DNA of 64,000 nt from Candidatus Symbiopectobacterium sp. NZEC151 (GCF_025962655.1 NZ_JAGFPE010000010.1:60708-124707); one strand, 5' to 3'; positions 18,217-29,900 are shown, counted from the first letter of the stretch. Numbers and translations are program-made. Notes: generated by a model not told the origin, from the sequence alone.

Positions 18217-19272
18217 GTGAGCAAAAATAAACTGTCTAAAGGACAGCAACGTCGGGTAACAGCGAACCACCAACGTCGTCTTAAGCATAGAGAAAGTAAA
18301 ATCGAATGGGATGACAACCAGTTGGAAGAGCCGCAAGAAGGCATCATTATCAGCCGTTTTGGTATGCATGCGGACGTGGAAGCCCAGGGTGGCATTATCC
18401 ACCGCTGTAATATTCGTCGTACCATCAAATCACTGGTGACGGGCGATCGCGTGGTATGGCGCGCCGGTAAAGAGACGCAAGCGGGTATCAGCGGTATCGT
18501 CGAAGCGGTGCATCCGCGCGAGTCAGTGCTGACGCGCCCGGACTTCTATGATGGCGTTAAACCCATTGCCGCCAATATCGATCAGGTGGTGATTGTTTCC
18601 GCGATTTTGCCTGAACTGTCGCTGAACATTATCGACCGCTATCTGGTGGCTTGCGAAACGTTGGAAGTCACGCCATTGATCGTCTTGAACAAAACCGACC
18701 TGTTGGATGATAAAGGTCGCGCGTTTGTGGATGAACAGATGGACATCTACCGTGCGCTGCACTATCCGGTCATCATGGTGTCGAGCCACACCCAGCAAGG
18801 GATGGAAATACTGGAGCACGCTTTAACGGACAGGATCAGCATTTTTGCCGGTCAATCCGGGGTGGGAAAATCCAGCCTGCTGAACGCATTGCTCTATCCT
18901 GACGCCGCCAAAATTCTGGTCAACGACGTGTCCGATGCGTCCGGACTGGGCCAACACACCACCACGGCAGCCCGCTTGTATCACTTCCCGCACGGCGGCC
19001 ATGTCATTGACTCCCCCGGCGTGCGCGAATTTGGTCTGTGGCATCTGGAGCCGGAGCAGGTCACACAGGGCTTTATTGATTTCCGGCCTTACCTCGGCAC
19101 CTGTAAATTCCGCGATTGCCGCCACGATAACGATCCCGGTTGCGCGCTGCGTGCTGCCGTCGAGCGCGGCGATATTGCCGAACAACGTTTCGATAACTAT
19201 CACCGTATTCTGGAGAGCATGGCGCAGGTAAAAACGCGTAAAACCTTCTCTGATTCTGATACGGACCGCTGA
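18217..19272 (+). CDS. rsgA: Ribosome small-subunit-dependent GTPase A
   Basis: A 351-residue late 30S assembly GTPase. It shows an N-terminal OB fold, then a circularly permuted GTPase domain in which NKTD (158-161) precedes the P-loop GQSGVGKSS (212-220), and a C-terminal zinc knuckle ([14 protein letters not shown] near residue 290). The start is GTG at 18217 ([13 protein letters not shown]). It lies upstream of psd with a 69-bp gap, as in E. coli. Confidence 0.96.
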   Translation: MSKNKLSKGQQRRVTANHQRRLKHRESKIEWDDNQLEEPQEGIIISRFGMHADVEAQGGIIHRCNIRRTIKSLVTGDRVVWRAGKETQAGISGIVEAVHPRESVLTRPDFYDGVKPIAANIDQVVIVSAILPELSLNIIDRYLVACETLEVTPLIVLNKTDLLDDKGRAFVDEQMDIYRALHYPVIMVSSHTQQGMEILEHALTDRISIFAGQSGVGKSSLLNALLYPDAAKILVNDVSDASGLGQHTTTAARLYHFPHGGHVIDSPGVREFGLWHLEPEQVTQGFIDFRPYLGTCKFRDCRHDNDPGCALRAAVERGDIAEQRFDNYHRILESMAQVKTRKTFSDSDTDR

Positions 19273-19341
19273 CTTTTACCGCATCCATCGCTACAATGCG
19301 CCCCTTTTTAGATGGGCGCATAAAAACCTAAGGGGCTCACT

Positions 19342-20307
19342 GTGCTGGATAAACTGAAAATCGCCTTACAATACTGGCTACCGAAAATCGCACTGACACG
19401 GTTAGCAGGCTGGGGTGCAGACAAGCAGGCCGGCAGGCTGACCAAAGGGGTTATCGATCTTTTCGTTCGCTACTACAACGTGAACATGCAGGAAGCGCAA
19501 CACCCGGATACGGCCACCTATCGGACGTTCAATGACTTTTTCGTGCGCCCACTGCGCTCGGACGTGCGTCCCATTGATCCGCACGCGCACCGCGTGGTGC
19601 AACCGGCTGATGGCGTGTTATCGCAAATGGGCACCATCGTCGACGGCAAGTTGATTCAGGCCAAAGGTCACGACTACTCGCTGGAAGCGCTGCTGGCAGG
19701 CAACTACGTTATGGCCGAGCGTTTTCGCGATGGCCTGTTCGCCACCACCTACCTCTCGCCGCGCGATTATCACCGTGTGCACATGCCCTGTGACGGCGTG
19801 CTGCGTGAAATGATCTACGTGCCGGGCGAGCTGTTTTCCGTCAATCTGTTTACCGCTGACAACGTGCCCAATCTTTTTGCCCGCAACGAGCGCGTTATCT
19901 GCCTGTTCGATACCGATTTTGGCCCGATGGTGCAAATTCTGGTGGGTGCGACCATTGTCGGTAGCATTGAGACCGTCTGGTCTGGCACCGTGACACCGCC
20001 ACGTGAAGGTATCATCAAGCGTTGGACCTACCCTGCTGCGGGTGAGCAAGGTGCCATTGCCCTGCAAAAGGGCGAAGAGATGGGTCGTTTCAAACTGGGC
20101 TCTACGGTGATCAACCTGTTTGCGCCCAACACGCTTCAGTTTGCCGCGCACCTTAATCCCCTGAGCGTTACCCGTGTGGGTGAACCCTTTGCCGAGTCAA
20201 AACAGGTGGATTCCGCAGATGAAGCACCGGTTGCCGCAGAATCCGTGTCGGATGTGGCAGACCACGGCGATAACCATGGCGATGACGCAACGCACCACAC
20301 GCCTTAA
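19342..20307 (+). CDS. psd: Phosphatidylserine decarboxylase proenzyme
   Basis: A 321-residue inner-membrane enzyme that makes phosphatidylethanolamine from phosphatidylserine. The self-cleavage site LGST is at 252-255, so S254 becomes the pyruvoyl group; D90 (QPADG) and H147 (DYHRVH) complete the maturation triad, at the same positions as in E. coli. The last 35 or so residues form an acidic, His-rich tail (ending DDATHHTP) that is disordered and variable among relatives. The next gene (mscM) starts 45 bp downstream, and the two are probably co-transcribed. Confidence 0.96.
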   Translation: MLDKLKIALQYWLPKIALTRLAGWGADKQAGRLTKGVIDLFVRYYNVNMQEAQHPDTATYRTFNDFFVRPLRSDVRPIDPHAHRVVQPADGVLSQMGTIVDGKLIQAKGHDYSLEALLAGNYVMAERFRDGLFATTYLSPRDYHRVHMPCDGVLREMIYVPGELFSVNLFTADNVPNLFARNERVICLFDTDFGPMVQILVGATIVGSIETVWSGTVTPPREGIIKRWTYPAAGEQGAIALQKGEEMGRFKLGSTVINLFAPNTLQFAAHLNPLSVTRVGEPFAESKQVDSADEAPVAAESVSDVADHGDNHGDDATHHTP

Positions 20308-20352
20308 ATAACCTGTATGCCAGCGAACCTGCGTGAGAGAGGGAGAACCATC

Positions 20353-23300
20353 GTGCGTCAACTCGTGATTTTCTTTGCTGCTGTTCTGCTCTCTGTCACC
20401 GCGCTGGCGGCACCCGTACCTAACGAGGCGCTGGTGCGCCAACAGTTGGAACAGGCAGAAGCCAATAAAAATACCCCCGATCAGGCTGATATTGTCGAGC
20501 AGTTTCGCCTTGCGTTAAACATCTTGCAGGAACGCAAAGAGTCTCTGGCACGCACAGAGCAATATCAACAAGCTATTGACGATTTCCCTAAACTGACGCA
20601 GGAACTGCGCCGTCTGCTGACAGCGGAAGAAAATAAAACCACCGCCGTTAACGACAAGCTCTCGGTTGTCGATCTGGAGCAAAAAGTGGTGCAAACCAGC
20701 AGCCAGTTGCTGGATCAATCGCGCCAACTGCAACAGGAACGAGAACGACTGCGTGAAGTGATCGATTCTCTGGCCCAACTGCCGCAGCAGCAAACCGAAG
20801 CCAGCCGGGTATTGAACGAAATTGATCGTCAAATCCAATCGCTCGGCAATCCGGTGACGCCACTGGTTCAGGCACAGTTAGTGTTATTGCAAGCCCAGCA
20901 GGCGCTGCGCCAAAGCCGGGTTGATGAACTGGAACTGGCCCAGCTTTCCGCCAGTAATCGCCAGGAGCTCTCCCGCTTACGCGTGGAACTCTACCAGTTG
21001 CGCCACGACAAGCTTGACCAACAGCTACAAGCATTACGTTCCAGCATCAACAATCTGCGCCAGCGTGAAGCGGAGAAAGTGCTCGAACGCACCGAGCAGT
21101 TGGTGGAACGCGGTGATGATTTGCCCGCGGTTATCAGCGAGCAGCTACAGCTTAACCGCGAACTGTCCCAGGAACTGAATCAGCAGGCACAACATCTCGA
21201 TCTGATCGCCTCACAGCAGCGTCAGGCCACCACCCAAACGCAGCAAGTGCGGCAAGCACTCAGCACGTTACGTGAGCAGGCCCAGTGGATTGGGGCATCC
21301 ACCGTGCTGGGCGAAGCGTTGCGTGCACAGGTGGCGCGCCTGCCGGACATGCCGCAACCGCAACGCCTGGACACCGACATGGCCCAGTTGCGCGTACAGC
21401 GGTTACGCTATGAAAACCTGCTCAGTGCCGCCCGCACCGCAGAACGCCCGAGATTAGAAAATTGCACGCCCAACAGTAACAGTCAGCAATGCGTGCTCGG
21501 CGATCAAATTCGTACCCAACGTGATTTACTCACATCGCTGATTTCCGGCACTGATGCGCAGATCCTTGAACTGACCAAGCTCAAAGTGGCGACCAGCCAA
21601 CTGGAAGAAGCACTGCTGGAAATCCGCGAGGCGGTTCACCGCTATCTGTTCTGGGTGGCAGATGTGAATCCTATTTCCTTCTCCTTCCCGGTACAGGTGG
21701 TGCAGGCGCTGTACCACCTGCTCTCGCTAGATACCTTTACTCAGCTCAGCAGCGCCGTCATCATGGTGGTGACCAGCCGGGAAACCGCGTTCCCCCTGAT
21801 GGGCGCGCTGATTTTGGTCGGTTTCGGCATCAGCTCGCGCCGTCACTACAACGCCTTTTTAGAGCGCGCCAGCAGCCGTATCGGCAAAGTTACCCTCGAT
21901 CATTTTTCGCTGACGCTACGTACCCTGTTCTATTCGCTACTGATTGCGCTCCCGCTGCCCGTGCTGTGGGCGGCATTGGGATACGGCTTGCAAAACGCCT
22001 GGCCCTACCCCATCGCGGTCGCGATTGGTGACAGCGTGACCGCCACCGTCCCGTTGATGTGGTTGGTGATGGTCAGCGCCGCCTTCGCGCATTCGAATGG
22101 GCTGTTTATTGCCCACTTGCGCTGGTCACCCGAGCGCGTCGCGCGCGCCATGCGCTACTACCGATTGTCGATCGCTTTTATTGTGCCGCTGATCATGGCG
22201 ATCATCACGTTTGAAAACCTCAACGAACGCGAGTTTTCCAGCACGCTGGGGCGTCTGTGCTTTATTTTGCTGTGTCTGGCGTTGAGCCTGGTGACGACCA
22301 GCCTGAAACGGGCCGGTATTCCGCTCTACCTGAACAAGGAAGGCTCAGGGGAAAACACCATCAACCGTGCGCTGTGGAACTTGATGATCAGCGCCCCCCT
22401 GATTGCCGCGCTGGCATCGTGTGTGGGTTATCTGGCCACGTCGAAAGCCTTGCTCGCGCGGTTGGAAACCTCGGTCGCCATCTGGTTTTTCCTGCTGGTG
22501 GTGTACCACGTGATACGCCGCTGGATGCTAATCCAACGCCGACGCATCGCGTTTGACAGGGCCAAGCAGCGGCGTGCCGAAATCTTGGCGCAGCGTGCCC
22601 GCGGTGAAGAAGAATCGGTTACCTTTGTGGAAACCACCTCAGACACCATCGAGGAGCCAGTGGTCGATCTGGATACCATCAGCGCCAAATCGCTGCAACT
22701 GGTGCGATCCATTCTGACGCTGATAGCCTTGGTGTCGGTGATAGCCCTGTGGTCAGAAATCCACTCCGCGTTCGGCTTTTTAGAAAACATCAATCTGTGG
22801 GAAGTCACCAGCACGGTGAAAGGGGTGGATAAGATTCAGCCCATTACCCTCGGTGCCGTGCTGATTTCTATCTTGATTTTCAGTATCACCACGCAGGTGG
22901 TGCGCAACCTGCCCGCGTTGCTGGAGCTGGCCTTGCTACAGCATCTCGATTTATCCCCCGGCTCCGGCTATGCCATTATTACCATCAGTAAATACATGCT
23001 GATGCTGATCGGCTGTCTGGTCGGTTTCTCGTTTATTGGAATTGAATGGTCGCAACTCCAGTGGCTGGTTGCGGCTCTCTCGGTAGGGTTAGGGTTTGGG
23101 CTACAGGAAATTTTCGCCAACTTTATCTCCGGCCTGATCATCCTGTTTGAAAAACCGATCCGCATTGGCGACACCGTGACCATTCGCGATCTCACCGGCA
23201 GCATTATGCGCATCAATACCCGGGCCACCACGATCACCGATTGGGACAGAAAAGAGATCATTGTGCCCAACAAGGCCTTTATCACCGAACAGTTTATCAA

Positions 23301-23670
23301 CTGGTCACTGTCGGATTCCGTGACGCGCGTGGTGCTGACCATTCCAGCGCCGGTCGACGCCGATAGCCAAAAAGTCACCGAGATGCTGCTCAATGCGGTG
23401 AAACGCTGTCCGTTGGTACTGGAAAACCCGCCGCCAGAAGCCTTTCTGGTGGATTTACGTCAGGGTATCCAGATTTTCGAATTGCGTATCTTTGCCGCAG
23501 AAATGGGGCATCGCATGCCGCTGCGCCATGAGATTCACCAGTTGATTCTGGAAGCCTACCGCGAGAACAACATGGAGATGCCGTTCCCGCCGTTCCAGGT
23601 GCAAATGAGCTCGGTGCGTATTGATGGACGCAGCCCGAATTCCGCCAATCGGCCGGAAGGTGGGTTGTAG
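20353..23670 (+). CDS. mscM: Miniconductance mechanosensitive channel MscM (YjeP)
   Basis: A protein of 1105 residues from the GTG at 20353 (GAGAGAGGGAGA upstream), starting with a signal peptide (VRQLVIFFAAVLLSVTALA). A Gln-rich coiled coil fills the periplasmic part to about residue 440. About eleven membrane segments follow (about 460-870), and the C-terminal 260 residues are the conserved MscS-type domain: the pore helix is in LVAALSVGLGFGLQEIFANFISG, then the beta domain (ILFEKPIRIGDTVTIRDLTG). It opens on hypo-osmotic shock to release solutes. Length and architecture match E. coli YjeP; the longer frame to 20317 adds twelve residues before the signal peptide and is rejected. Confidence 0.94.
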   Translation: MRQLVIFFAAVLLSVTALAAPVPNEALVRQQLEQAEANKNTPDQADIVEQFRLALNILQERKESLARTEQYQQAIDDFPKLTQELRRLLTAEENKTTAVNDKLSVVDLEQKVVQTSSQLLDQSRQLQQERERLREVIDSLAQLPQQQTEASRVLNEIDRQIQSLGNPVTPLVQAQLVLLQAQQALRQSRVDELELAQLSASNRQELSRLRVELYQLRHDKLDQQLQALRSSINNLRQREAEKVLERTEQLVERGDDLPAVISEQLQLNRELSQELNQQAQHLDLIASQQRQATTQTQQVRQALSTLREQAQWIGASTVLGEALRAQVARLPDMPQPQRLDTDMAQLRVQRLRYENLLSAARTAERPRLENCTPNSNSQQCVLGDQIRTQRDLLTSLISGTDAQILELTKLKVATSQLEEALLEIREAVHRYLFWVADVNPISFSFPVQVVQALYHLLSLDTFTQLSSAVIMVVTSRETAFPLMGALILVGFGISSRRHYNAFLERASSRIGKVTLDHFSLTLRTLFYSLLIALPLPVLWAALGYGLQNAWPYPIAVAIGDSVTATVPLMWLVMVSAAFAHSNGLFIAHLRWSPERVARAMRYYRLSIAFIVPLIMAIITFENLNEREFSSTLGRLCFILLCLALSLVTTSLKRAGIPLYLNKEGSGENTINRALWNLMISAPLIAALASCVGYLATSKALLARLETSVAIWFFLLVVYHVIRRWMLIQRRRIAFDRAKQRRAEILAQRARGEEESVTFVETTSDTIEEPVVDLDTISAKSLQLVRSILTLIALVSVIALWSEIHSAFGFLENINLWEVTSTVKGVDKIQPITLGAVLISILIFSITTQVVRNLPALLELALLQHLDLSPGSGYAIITISKYMLMLIGCLVGFSFIGIEWSQLQWLVAALSVGLGFGLQEIFANFISGLIILFEKPIRIGDTVTIRDLTGSIMRINTRATTITDWDRKEIIVPNKAFITEQFINWSLSDSVTRVVLTIPAPVDADSQKVTEMLLNAVKRCPLVLENPPPEAFLVDLRQGIQIFELRIFAAEMGHRMPLRHEIHQLILEAYRENNMEMPFPPFQVQMSSVRIDGRSPNSANRPEGGL

Positions 23671-23745
23671 CAGACTGATAGCGTCAAAGAGAATAAAACA
23701 GGCGGTGCCTTCCTCCGCTCACGCGGAGGCACGGCTAGGGGGCGA

Positions 23746-24723
23746 TTACGACCGTCCGACGGTGAAGGCCATCACCTCACCAATGGTTTCCGCTTTTAAC
23801 GCCAGCATGATCAGACGATCCACGCCTAACGCGACGCCAGAACAGGCAGGCATTCCCTGTTTCAACGCCGCCAGCAGATACTCATCGATCGGTTGCTGAG
23901 AAAGCCCGTTAGCGGCACGTTTGCGGTTATCCTGTTCAAAACGCTGGCGCTGCTCATCGCTGTCCGTCAATTCACGGAAACCGTTTGCCAGCTCGATGCC
24001 TTTGAAATAGGCCTCAAAGCGTTCCGCCACCCGGTGATCCTCCGAGCTGATTTCCGCCAGCGAGGCCTGTGACGCAGGGAAATGATAAACAAAGGCCGGT
24101 TTGTCGTGCCCGATATGCGGTTCCACGCCGAAGGTGAACAGCATTTGCAACAGCGTGTCGCGATCCTCTTCACGGCTGGCAAGATCGCCCATGCCGAGTT
24201 TATCGGCCGCTTCTCGCAGCTGCGCTTTGTCCGCAGAGAGCGGGTCCAGCTCAATATGACGCTGAAAAGCCTGCTGGTACGAGAGACGCTCTGCGCTTTC
24301 ACACTCCAGTACTTGCTGTAATAAATCGTCGACTTCGTCCATCAAGCGATACATATCGTAGTGGGGGCGATACCACTCGAGCATGGTGAACTCTGGGTTA
24401 TGGTATCGCCCAGACTCTTCATTACGGAAACTACGGCACAGTTGAAAGACAGGTCCACTGCCTGCGGCGAGCAAGCGCTTCATATGGTATTCGGGGCTGG
24501 TCATCAGGTAGAGCGTCATCCCTTCAGAGACGCCAGGTCCAACAAAACGCGTTTGGAACGGTACCATGTGCACATCCGTCACCGTTGCCTGACTCATGGC
24601 AGGTGTTTCCACTTCCAATACGCCGCGATCGGAGAAAAACCGCCGAATTTCAGAGACAATGGCTGCACGCTTCAATAAATTTTCAATAGTGGCGGTGGGC
24701 TGCCAGAGTGCGCCTTCGCACAT
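23746..24723 (-). CDS. epmA: EF-P lysine-34 beta-lysyltransferase EpmA (PoxA/GenX)
   Basis: A 325-residue enzyme related to the catalytic core of class II lysyl-tRNA synthetase. It attaches (R)-beta-lysine to Lys34 of EF-P. Motif 2 is seen in [23 protein letters not shown] and motif 3 in [16 protein letters not shown] near the C-terminus. It lacks the anticodon-binding domain of true LysRS, which is typical of EpmA. It faces mscM (convergent) and frdA (divergent), as in E. coli. Its substrate EF-P and the mutase EpmB are encoded 12 kb away. Confidence 0.96.
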   Translation of the reverse strand: MCEGALWQPTATIENLLKRAAIVSEIRRFFSDRGVLEVETPAMSQATVTDVHMVPFQTRFVGPGVSEGMTLYLMTSPEYHMKRLLAAGSGPVFQLCRSFRNEESGRYHNPEFTMLEWYRPHYDMYRLMDEVDDLLQQVLECESAERLSYQQAFQRHIELDPLSADKAQLREAADKLGMGDLASREEDRDTLLQMLFTFGVEPHIGHDKPAFVYHFPASQASLAEISSEDHRVAERFEAYFKGIELANGFRELTDSDEQRQRFEQDNRKRAANGLSQQPIDEYLLAALKQGMPACSGVALGVDRLIMLALKAETIGEVMAFTVGRS

Positions 24724-25208
24724 GTTTCTTTACTCCTAACGCAAACAGGGGGTGCAGTCTACCCGCATATTCGCCTGCAAACAATTCAACGACGCTACAA
24801 TCACGCGCGGTCCTCCCCGTCGCTTCTCGTGCTCCGTTTTGCCCCCTGCCTACTCCCTTTGCTACCGCTCTCCAGAACATTATGTGCAATTACCGTGAGC
24901 CAGTTCCTTATTAAAGAAATAAAAGTGTTATTTATCCGGCAATAGCGTTAACCATCATGCTGTTATTGCCAAAACCAAAACACAATAAAAAAAACAAAAT
25001 GCTGGATCACATCAAATTTCACCTACTCATAATTCGGTATAATCATTTCCACACAAAAAATATAGGTTTAGCTATTCTTAATATGTGTCCACGAATTGCT
25101 TTAAATATCGATGAATTACAGAAAGCGTTCGGTGGGAAATAGAGATTAACGAATCGAATATATTATTTTTAATTTAACTTAATTAACTTTAGTAACTGGA
25201 GGAGTGCA
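24724..25208 (+). promoter_or_regulatory. epmA/frdA divergent promoter region, no clear gene
   Basis: This 485-bp gap is AT-rich in its right half. An inverted repeat GGCAATA / TATTGCC pairs 24938-24944 with 24964-24970. A 61-codon frame at 24957-25142 has no ribosome site and no recognisable features. A TTGAT half-site on the minus strand at 25006-25018 recalls FNR, but the second half is poor, so I do not call an FNR box. The frdA Shine-Dalgarno GGAGGAG is at 25199-25205. Confidence 0.4.
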
Positions 25209-27005
25209 GTGCAAACCTTTAATGCCGATTTGGCCATTATCGGGGCCGGGGGCGCTGGTTTACGTGCGGCAATCGCTGCCGCTGAAGCTAATCCCCAACT
25301 GAAAATTGCGCTGATATCAAAAGTCTACCCGATGCGTAGCCACACCGTGGCCGCCGAGGGTGGTTCAGCAGCAGTCACTCAGGATCACGATAGTTTTGAT
25401 TTCCACTTCCACGACACCGTTGCCGGTGGCGACTGGCTCTGCGAGCAAGATGTCGTTGAACATTTTGTTCACCAATGTCCACAGGAGATGATCCAGCTAG
25501 AACAATGGGGTTGCCCTTGGAGCCGTAAACCCGACGGTTCCGTCAACGTACGTCGTTTTGGCGGTATGAAAATTGAGCGCACCTGGTTTGCCGCAGATAA
25601 AACCGGCTTCCACATGCTGCATACCCTGTTCCAGACCTCACTGAAATACCCGCAAATCCAACGCTTTGATGAGCACTTTGTGTTGGATATTCTGGTCGAT
25701 GACGGTCAGGCGCGTGGTCTTGTCGCCATCAATATGATGGAAGGCTCGCTGGTGCAAATCCGCGCTAACGCGGTGGTGCTGGCGACCGGCGGCGCGGGCC
25801 GCGTTTACCGTTACAACACCAACGGTGGCATCGTCACCGGTGACGGCATGGGCATGGCGTTCCGCCACGGCGTGGCGCTGCGCGATATGGAATTCGTGCA
25901 ATACCACCCGACCGGTCTGCCGGGCTCCGGCATCCTGATGACCGAAGGCTGCCGCGGTGAAGGCGGTATCATGGTCAACAAAGATGGCTACCGCTATCTG
26001 CAAGATTACGGCATGGGACCCGAAACGCCGCTCGGCGAGCCGAAAAACAAATACATGGAACTGGGCCCGCGTGACAAAGTGTCGCAAGCCTTCTGGCACG
26101 AATGGCGTGCAGGCCGCACGGTGTCCACCCCGTTGGGCGACGTGGTTTACCTCGACCTGCGTCACCTGGGCGAGAAAAAGCTGAAAGAGCGTCTGCCGTT
26201 TATCTGCGAACTGGCAAAAGCCTACGTCGGCGTCGACCCGGTGAAAGAGCCGATTCCGATTCGTCCGACAGCGCACTACACCATGGGCGGTATCGAAACC
26301 AATCAGGATTGCGAAACCACCATCAAAGGGCTGTTTGCTGCGGGCGAATGTTCCTCAGTGGGCCTGCACGGCGCGAACCGTCTTGGATCCAACTCACTGG
26401 CAGAACTGGTGGTGTTTGGTCGTATGGCCGGGGAAAATGCGGTGCGCCGCGCACAAGAAGCGGCACCCGCCAACGGCAGCGCGCTGGATGCGCAAACGCG
26501 CGATATCGAGCAGCGTCTGCATGACCTGATGAATCAGGAAGGCACGGAAAGCTGGGCGAAAATCCGCGATGAAATGGGCATGTCGATGGAAGAGGGCTGC
26601 GGTATTTATCGCACCACCGACCTGATGCAGAAAACCGTGGACAAACTCGCTGAGCTGAAAGAGCGCTTCAAACGCGTGAAAATTCACGACCATTCCAGCG
26701 TGTTCAACACCGACCTGCTTTACAACATCGAACTGGGCCACAGCCTGGATGTCGCTGAATGTATGGCGCACTCTGCTATCAACCGTAAAGAATCACGCGG
26801 CGCACACCAGCGTCTGGACGAAGGTTGCACTGAGCGTGATGACGTTAATTTCCTGAAGCATACGCTGGCGTATTACAACCCGAACGGCGCACCGCGTCTG
26901 GCTTATGGCGACGTGAAGATCACCACGCTGCCACCGGCAAAACGCGTGTACGGTGGCGAAGCGGAAGCGCAGGAAAAGAGCAAGAAGGAGCAAGCGAATG
27001 GCTGA
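25209..27005 (+). CDS. frdA: Fumarate reductase flavoprotein subunit
   Basis: A 598-residue flavoprotein, the site of fumarate reduction to succinate in anaerobic respiration. The dinucleotide motif GAGGAGLRA is at 12-20, and the histidine that binds FAD covalently is H45 in [10 protein letters not shown]. The active-site segments [21 protein letters not shown] and [11 protein letters not shown] are present. Starts with GTG after GGAGGAG, as in E. coli. The frdB start overlaps its end by 8 bp. Confidence 0.98.
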   Translation: MQTFNADLAIIGAGGAGLRAAIAAAEANPQLKIALISKVYPMRSHTVAAEGGSAAVTQDHDSFDFHFHDTVAGGDWLCEQDVVEHFVHQCPQEMIQLEQWGCPWSRKPDGSVNVRRFGGMKIERTWFAADKTGFHMLHTLFQTSLKYPQIQRFDEHFVLDILVDDGQARGLVAINMMEGSLVQIRANAVVLATGGAGRVYRYNTNGGIVTGDGMGMAFRHGVALRDMEFVQYHPTGLPGSGILMTEGCRGEGGIMVNKDGYRYLQDYGMGPETPLGEPKNKYMELGPRDKVSQAFWHEWRAGRTVSTPLGDVVYLDLRHLGEKKLKERLPFICELAKAYVGVDPVKEPIPIRPTAHYTMGGIETNQDCETTIKGLFAAGECSSVGLHGANRLGSNSLAELVVFGRMAGENAVRRAQEAAPANGSALDAQTRDIEQRLHDLMNQEGTESWAKIRDEMGMSMEEGCGIYRTTDLMQKTVDKLAELKERFKRVKIHDHSSVFNTDLLYNIELGHSLDVAECMAHSAINRKESRGAHQRLDEGCTERDDVNFLKHTLAYYNPNGAPRLAYGDVKITTLPPAKRVYGGEAEAQEKSKKEQANG

Positions 27006-27735
27006 GTTAGCTACCCTGAAAATGGAAGTCATGCGCTATAACCCGGAAACCGACAAGGCACCGCACTTCGAGACGTTCGACGTGCCTTACAGCCGGGAAA
27101 CGTCCCTGCTGGATGCGCTGGGTTACATCAAAGATAACCTGGCGCCGGACCTCTCTTACCGTTGGTCCTGCCGTATGGCTATCTGCGGCTCCTGCGGCAT
27201 GATGGTGAATAACGTGCCGAAGCTGGCGTGCAAAACCTTTTTGCGCGAGTACGCCACCAGCGGCATGAAGGTGGAAGCGCTGGGCAACTTCCCGATCGAA
27301 CGCGATCTGGTGGTCGATATGACCCACTTTATCGAGAGTCTGGAAGCCATCAAGCCTTACATCATTGGCAACAACAAAACGCCGGCGGACGGTGCCAACA
27401 AGCAGACCCCGGCGCAGATGGCGAAATACCATCAGTTCTCCGGCTGCATCAACTGTGGCTTGTGCTACGCCGCATGCCCGCAGTTTGGTCTTAATCCTGA
27501 GTTTATCGGCCCGGCAGCCATCACGCTGGCACACCGTTACAACCTGGATAACCGCGACCACGGTAAGAAAGAGCGCATGCCGCAACTGAACGGTAAAAAC
27601 GGTGTCTGGAGTTGTACCTTTGTCGGTTACTGCTCAGAAGTGTGTCCGAAGCATGTCGATCCTGCCGCTGCCATTCAGCAAGGTAAGGTCGAAAGCGCCA
27701 AGGACTTCATGATCGCTATGCTGAAACCGCAATGA
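26998..27735 (+). CDS. frdB: Fumarate reductase iron-sulfur subunit
   Basis: A 245-residue subunit that carries electrons from menaquinol to FrdA. The [2Fe-2S] cysteines are C58, C63, C66 and C78; the later [12 protein letters not shown] and [14 protein letters not shown] blocks bind [4Fe-4S] and [3Fe-4S] clusters. The ATG at 26998 (MAELATLKM) is used because it overlaps frdA by 8 bp and lies after AAGGAG; the longer frame is not used. Confidence 0.98.
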   Translation: MAELATLKMEVMRYNPETDKAPHFETFDVPYSRETSLLDALGYIKDNLAPDLSYRWSCRMAICGSCGMMVNNVPKLACKTFLREYATSGMKVEALGNFPIERDLVVDMTHFIESLEAIKPYIIGNNKTPADGANKQTPAQMAKYHQFSGCINCGLCYAACPQFGLNPEFIGPAAITLAHRYNLDNRDHGKKERMPQLNGKNGVWSCTFVGYCSEVCPKHVDPAAAIQQGKVESAKDFMIAMLKPQ

Positions 27736-27746
27736 GGGAGGCAACA

Positions 27747-28142
27747 ATGACAACCAAGCGTAAAGCATACGTTCGCAGCATGCCTGCAAGCTGGTGGCAA
27801 CGGCTCGGGTTCTATCGCTTTTACATGCTGCGCGAAATGACCGCCGCTCCCGCGGTATGGTTCAGCATTGTGCTGATCTACGGCGTATTTTCGTTGAAAC
27901 ACGGCGCAGAGGGCTGGGCCGGATTTGTCGGCTTCCTGCAAAACCCGCTGGTGCTGCTGATCAACATCATCGCACTGGTGGCAGCGGCCATTCACACCAA
28001 ATCCTGGTTTGAACTGGCGCCCAAAGCCAGCATCATCATCGTCAAAGATGAAAAAATGGGGCCAGAGCCGGTTATCAAAGGGCTGTGGGCTGTAACCGTC
28101 ATCGTCACGCTGGCTATTCTCGCCATCGCGTTACTATTCTGA
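27747..28142 (+). CDS. frdC: Fumarate reductase membrane anchor subunit C
   Basis: A 131-residue membrane protein with three hydrophobic helices (near residues 30-50, 65-85, 110-131), which anchors the complex and helps bind menaquinone; the glutamate in [13 protein letters not shown] is part of the conserved quinone region. It starts at ATG 27747 after GAGGGAGG, 11 bp after the frdB stop. Confidence 0.96.
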   Translation: MTTKRKAYVRSMPASWWQRLGFYRFYMLREMTAAPAVWFSIVLIYGVFSLKHGAEGWAGFVGFLQNPLVLLINIIALVAAAIHTKSWFELAPKASIIIVKDEKMGPEPVIKGLWAVTVIVTLAILAIALLF

Positions 28143-28157
28143 TTGGAGGGGAACAAC

Positions 28158-28514
28158 GTGATTAATCCAACGCCAAAACGTTCCGATGAGCCTCCCTTTT
28201 GGGGACTGTTCGGTGCCGGTGGGATGTGGACCGCCATTTTCTCACCGGTGATTATCCTGCTGGTCGGGGTGCTGCTGCCGCTGGGGATGTTCCCCGACGC
28301 CCTGAGCTATGAGCGCATCGCCGCTTTCTCCCATAGCCTTATCGGGCGGCTGTTTCTGCTGCTGATGATCATTCTGCCGATCTGGTGTGGTTTGCACCGT
28401 CTGCATCACCTGATGCATGACCTGAAAATCCACGTTCCGGCAGGGAAATGGGTGTTCTACGGCCTGGCGGCCATCCTGAGTGTGGTTACCGTGATTGGTG
28501 TCGTCACTCTGTAA
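28158..28514 (+). CDS. frdD: Fumarate reductase membrane anchor subunit D
   Basis: A 118-residue subunit that starts at GTG 28158 ([15 protein letters not shown]), after GGAGGGG, close to the 119 residues of E. coli FrdD. Three membrane helices are visible, and LWCGLHR-like [13 protein letters not shown] near residue 80 is conserved. It ends the frdABCD operon 23 bp before the terminator. Confidence 0.96.
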   Translation: MINPTPKRSDEPPFWGLFGAGGMWTAIFSPVIILLVGVLLPLGMFPDALSYERIAAFSHSLIGRLFLLLMIILPIWCGLHRLHHLMHDLKIHVPAGKWVFYGLAAILSVVTVIGVVTL

Positions 28515-28537
28515 TTCGCCATCAGGTATCCTCTGCT

Positions 28538-28566
28538 ACGGCCCGCACTCGCGGGCCGTTTTTTTA
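28538..28566 (+). terminator. Rho-independent terminator of frdABCD
   Basis: ACGGCCCGC (28538-28546), loop ACTC, GCGGGCCGT (28551-28559), followed by a run of seven T. The T-run overlaps the last codons of the convergent MFS gene. Confidence 0.92.
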
Positions 28567-29793
28567 TTCTGGCGTAACAACCCGGCGCGTCATCCACCAC
28601 AACAACAGCGCCAACAGGCTGACTGCCGCACCCAGCAAACACACGCCTTGCCAACCCGCATGTGCATAGGTGAGGGTGGTGCTGAACGCGCCAATCCCGC
28701 TGCCCAGCGCGTAAAACAGCATGTAGAGAGCGACCAAACGACTATGAGCCTCCGGTCGGGCACGGAATATCAGGCTTTGGTTGGTCACATGCAGCGCTTG
28801 CCCGCCCAGATCGAGCAGCACAATCCCCACAACCAGCGCCCACAGCGATGCATCCATCAACGACAGCGGCCACCATGCCAGCAGTAATGTCACCAGCGCA
28901 AACGCACTGGTGTGCTGGGCATATCCCCGGTCGGCCCATCGTCCGGCGCGCGAGGCAGCCAGCGCGCCAGCCACGCCCACCAGCCCAAACGCACCAATCA
29001 CCGTGTGCGAGAACCCATACGGCGGCGCGCTCAGCGGCAGCACGAGCGCACTCCAGAAGATGTTGAAAGCGGCAAACATCAGCAACGCCAACAGGCCACG
29101 GATTTGCAGTACCCTCTCTTGCAGCAGAAGCGTCAACATCGACGCGATCAGCCGTGGATAGCTGATGCGCTGCGGTGAGGGAGGCAAAACCGGTAGCCGT
29201 AACCATAACGGTAGCGCTATCGCTAGCATCAGCACCGCGGCACAGCAGTACACGCCTCGCCAGCCCGCCAGATCGCTCACGCCTCCCGCAAACACCCGCG
29301 CCAGCAACAGGCCAATAAACACCCCACTTTGGGTTGCGCCAACAACGCGCCCCCGCTCATGGGAGGAGGCGGTGCTGGCAGCGTAGGCGATTAACCCCTG
29401 CGTCATCGCGGTTCCTAGCAGACCGATAGCCAACATCCCCAGCAGCAGCACCGGTGCAGACGATGCCATGCTAACGATGAGCAAGGCTGTCACCAACGCC
29501 ACGAGTTGCATGACCATCAAGCGACGACGCTCAACGCGATCGCCCAATGGCACCAGCAGTAACAGTGCCAGGGCGCAGCCAACCTGGGTAGCCGTGACAA
29601 CGCCGCCAACCCTGGCCTGACTGATGCCGAAATCTGTCGCCAGCGCATCAAGCAGAGGCTGGGCGTAATAGACATTTGCCACGCTCAAGCCACTGGCGAT
29701 AGCAAACAGCACTAGCAGGCTGCGGGGCATATCCGCAGGCTGAGCCAGCGAACTGTTTTGACTCAACGGTGATGTGAGGGAACGCTTCATCAT
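28564..29793 (-). CDS. MFS transporter (DHA1-type efflux)
   Basis: A 409-residue inner-membrane carrier with twelve predicted helices. The inter-helix motif GDRVERRRLM (about residue 85) and the ESR-like motif near GVFIGLLLARVFAGGV (about 155) are characteristic of drug:proton antiporters. No substrate can be named. It is divergent from an HxlR-family regulator, 107 bp away, which probably controls it. Confidence 0.85.
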   Translation of the reverse strand: MMKRSLTSPLSQNSSLAQPADMPRSLLVLFAIASGLSVANVYYAQPLLDALATDFGISQARVGGVVTATQVGCALALLLLVPLGDRVERRRLMVMQLVALVTALLIVSMASSAPVLLLGMLAIGLLGTAMTQGLIAYAASTASSHERGRVVGATQSGVFIGLLLARVFAGGVSDLAGWRGVYCCAAVLMLAIALPLWLRLPVLPPSPQRISYPRLIASMLTLLLQERVLQIRGLLALLMFAAFNIFWSALVLPLSAPPYGFSHTVIGAFGLVGVAGALAASRAGRWADRGYAQHTSAFALVTLLLAWWPLSLMDASLWALVVGIVLLDLGGQALHVTNQSLIFRARPEAHSRLVALYMLFYALGSGIGAFSTTLTYAHAGWQGVCLLGAAVSLLALLLWWMTRRVVTPE

Positions 29794-29900
29794 ATAACGC
29801 CACGAACTCCAGTTGCAAAATGAAACTGATTGAATGCTAGGTCATCTGGTTTTAAAATGCAACTTGATTACTGTTCCACACCAAACGGTCAGGAAATGCC

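Noticed and set aside
25006..25018. FNR box upstream of frdA
   Set aside because: Only one half-site (TTGAT) matches; the other half is too poor to call, although FNR control is expected for frd.
24957..25142. 61-codon frame upstream of frdA
   Set aside because: No Shine-Dalgarno, low-complexity start, no recognisable features; the region is better read as promoter.
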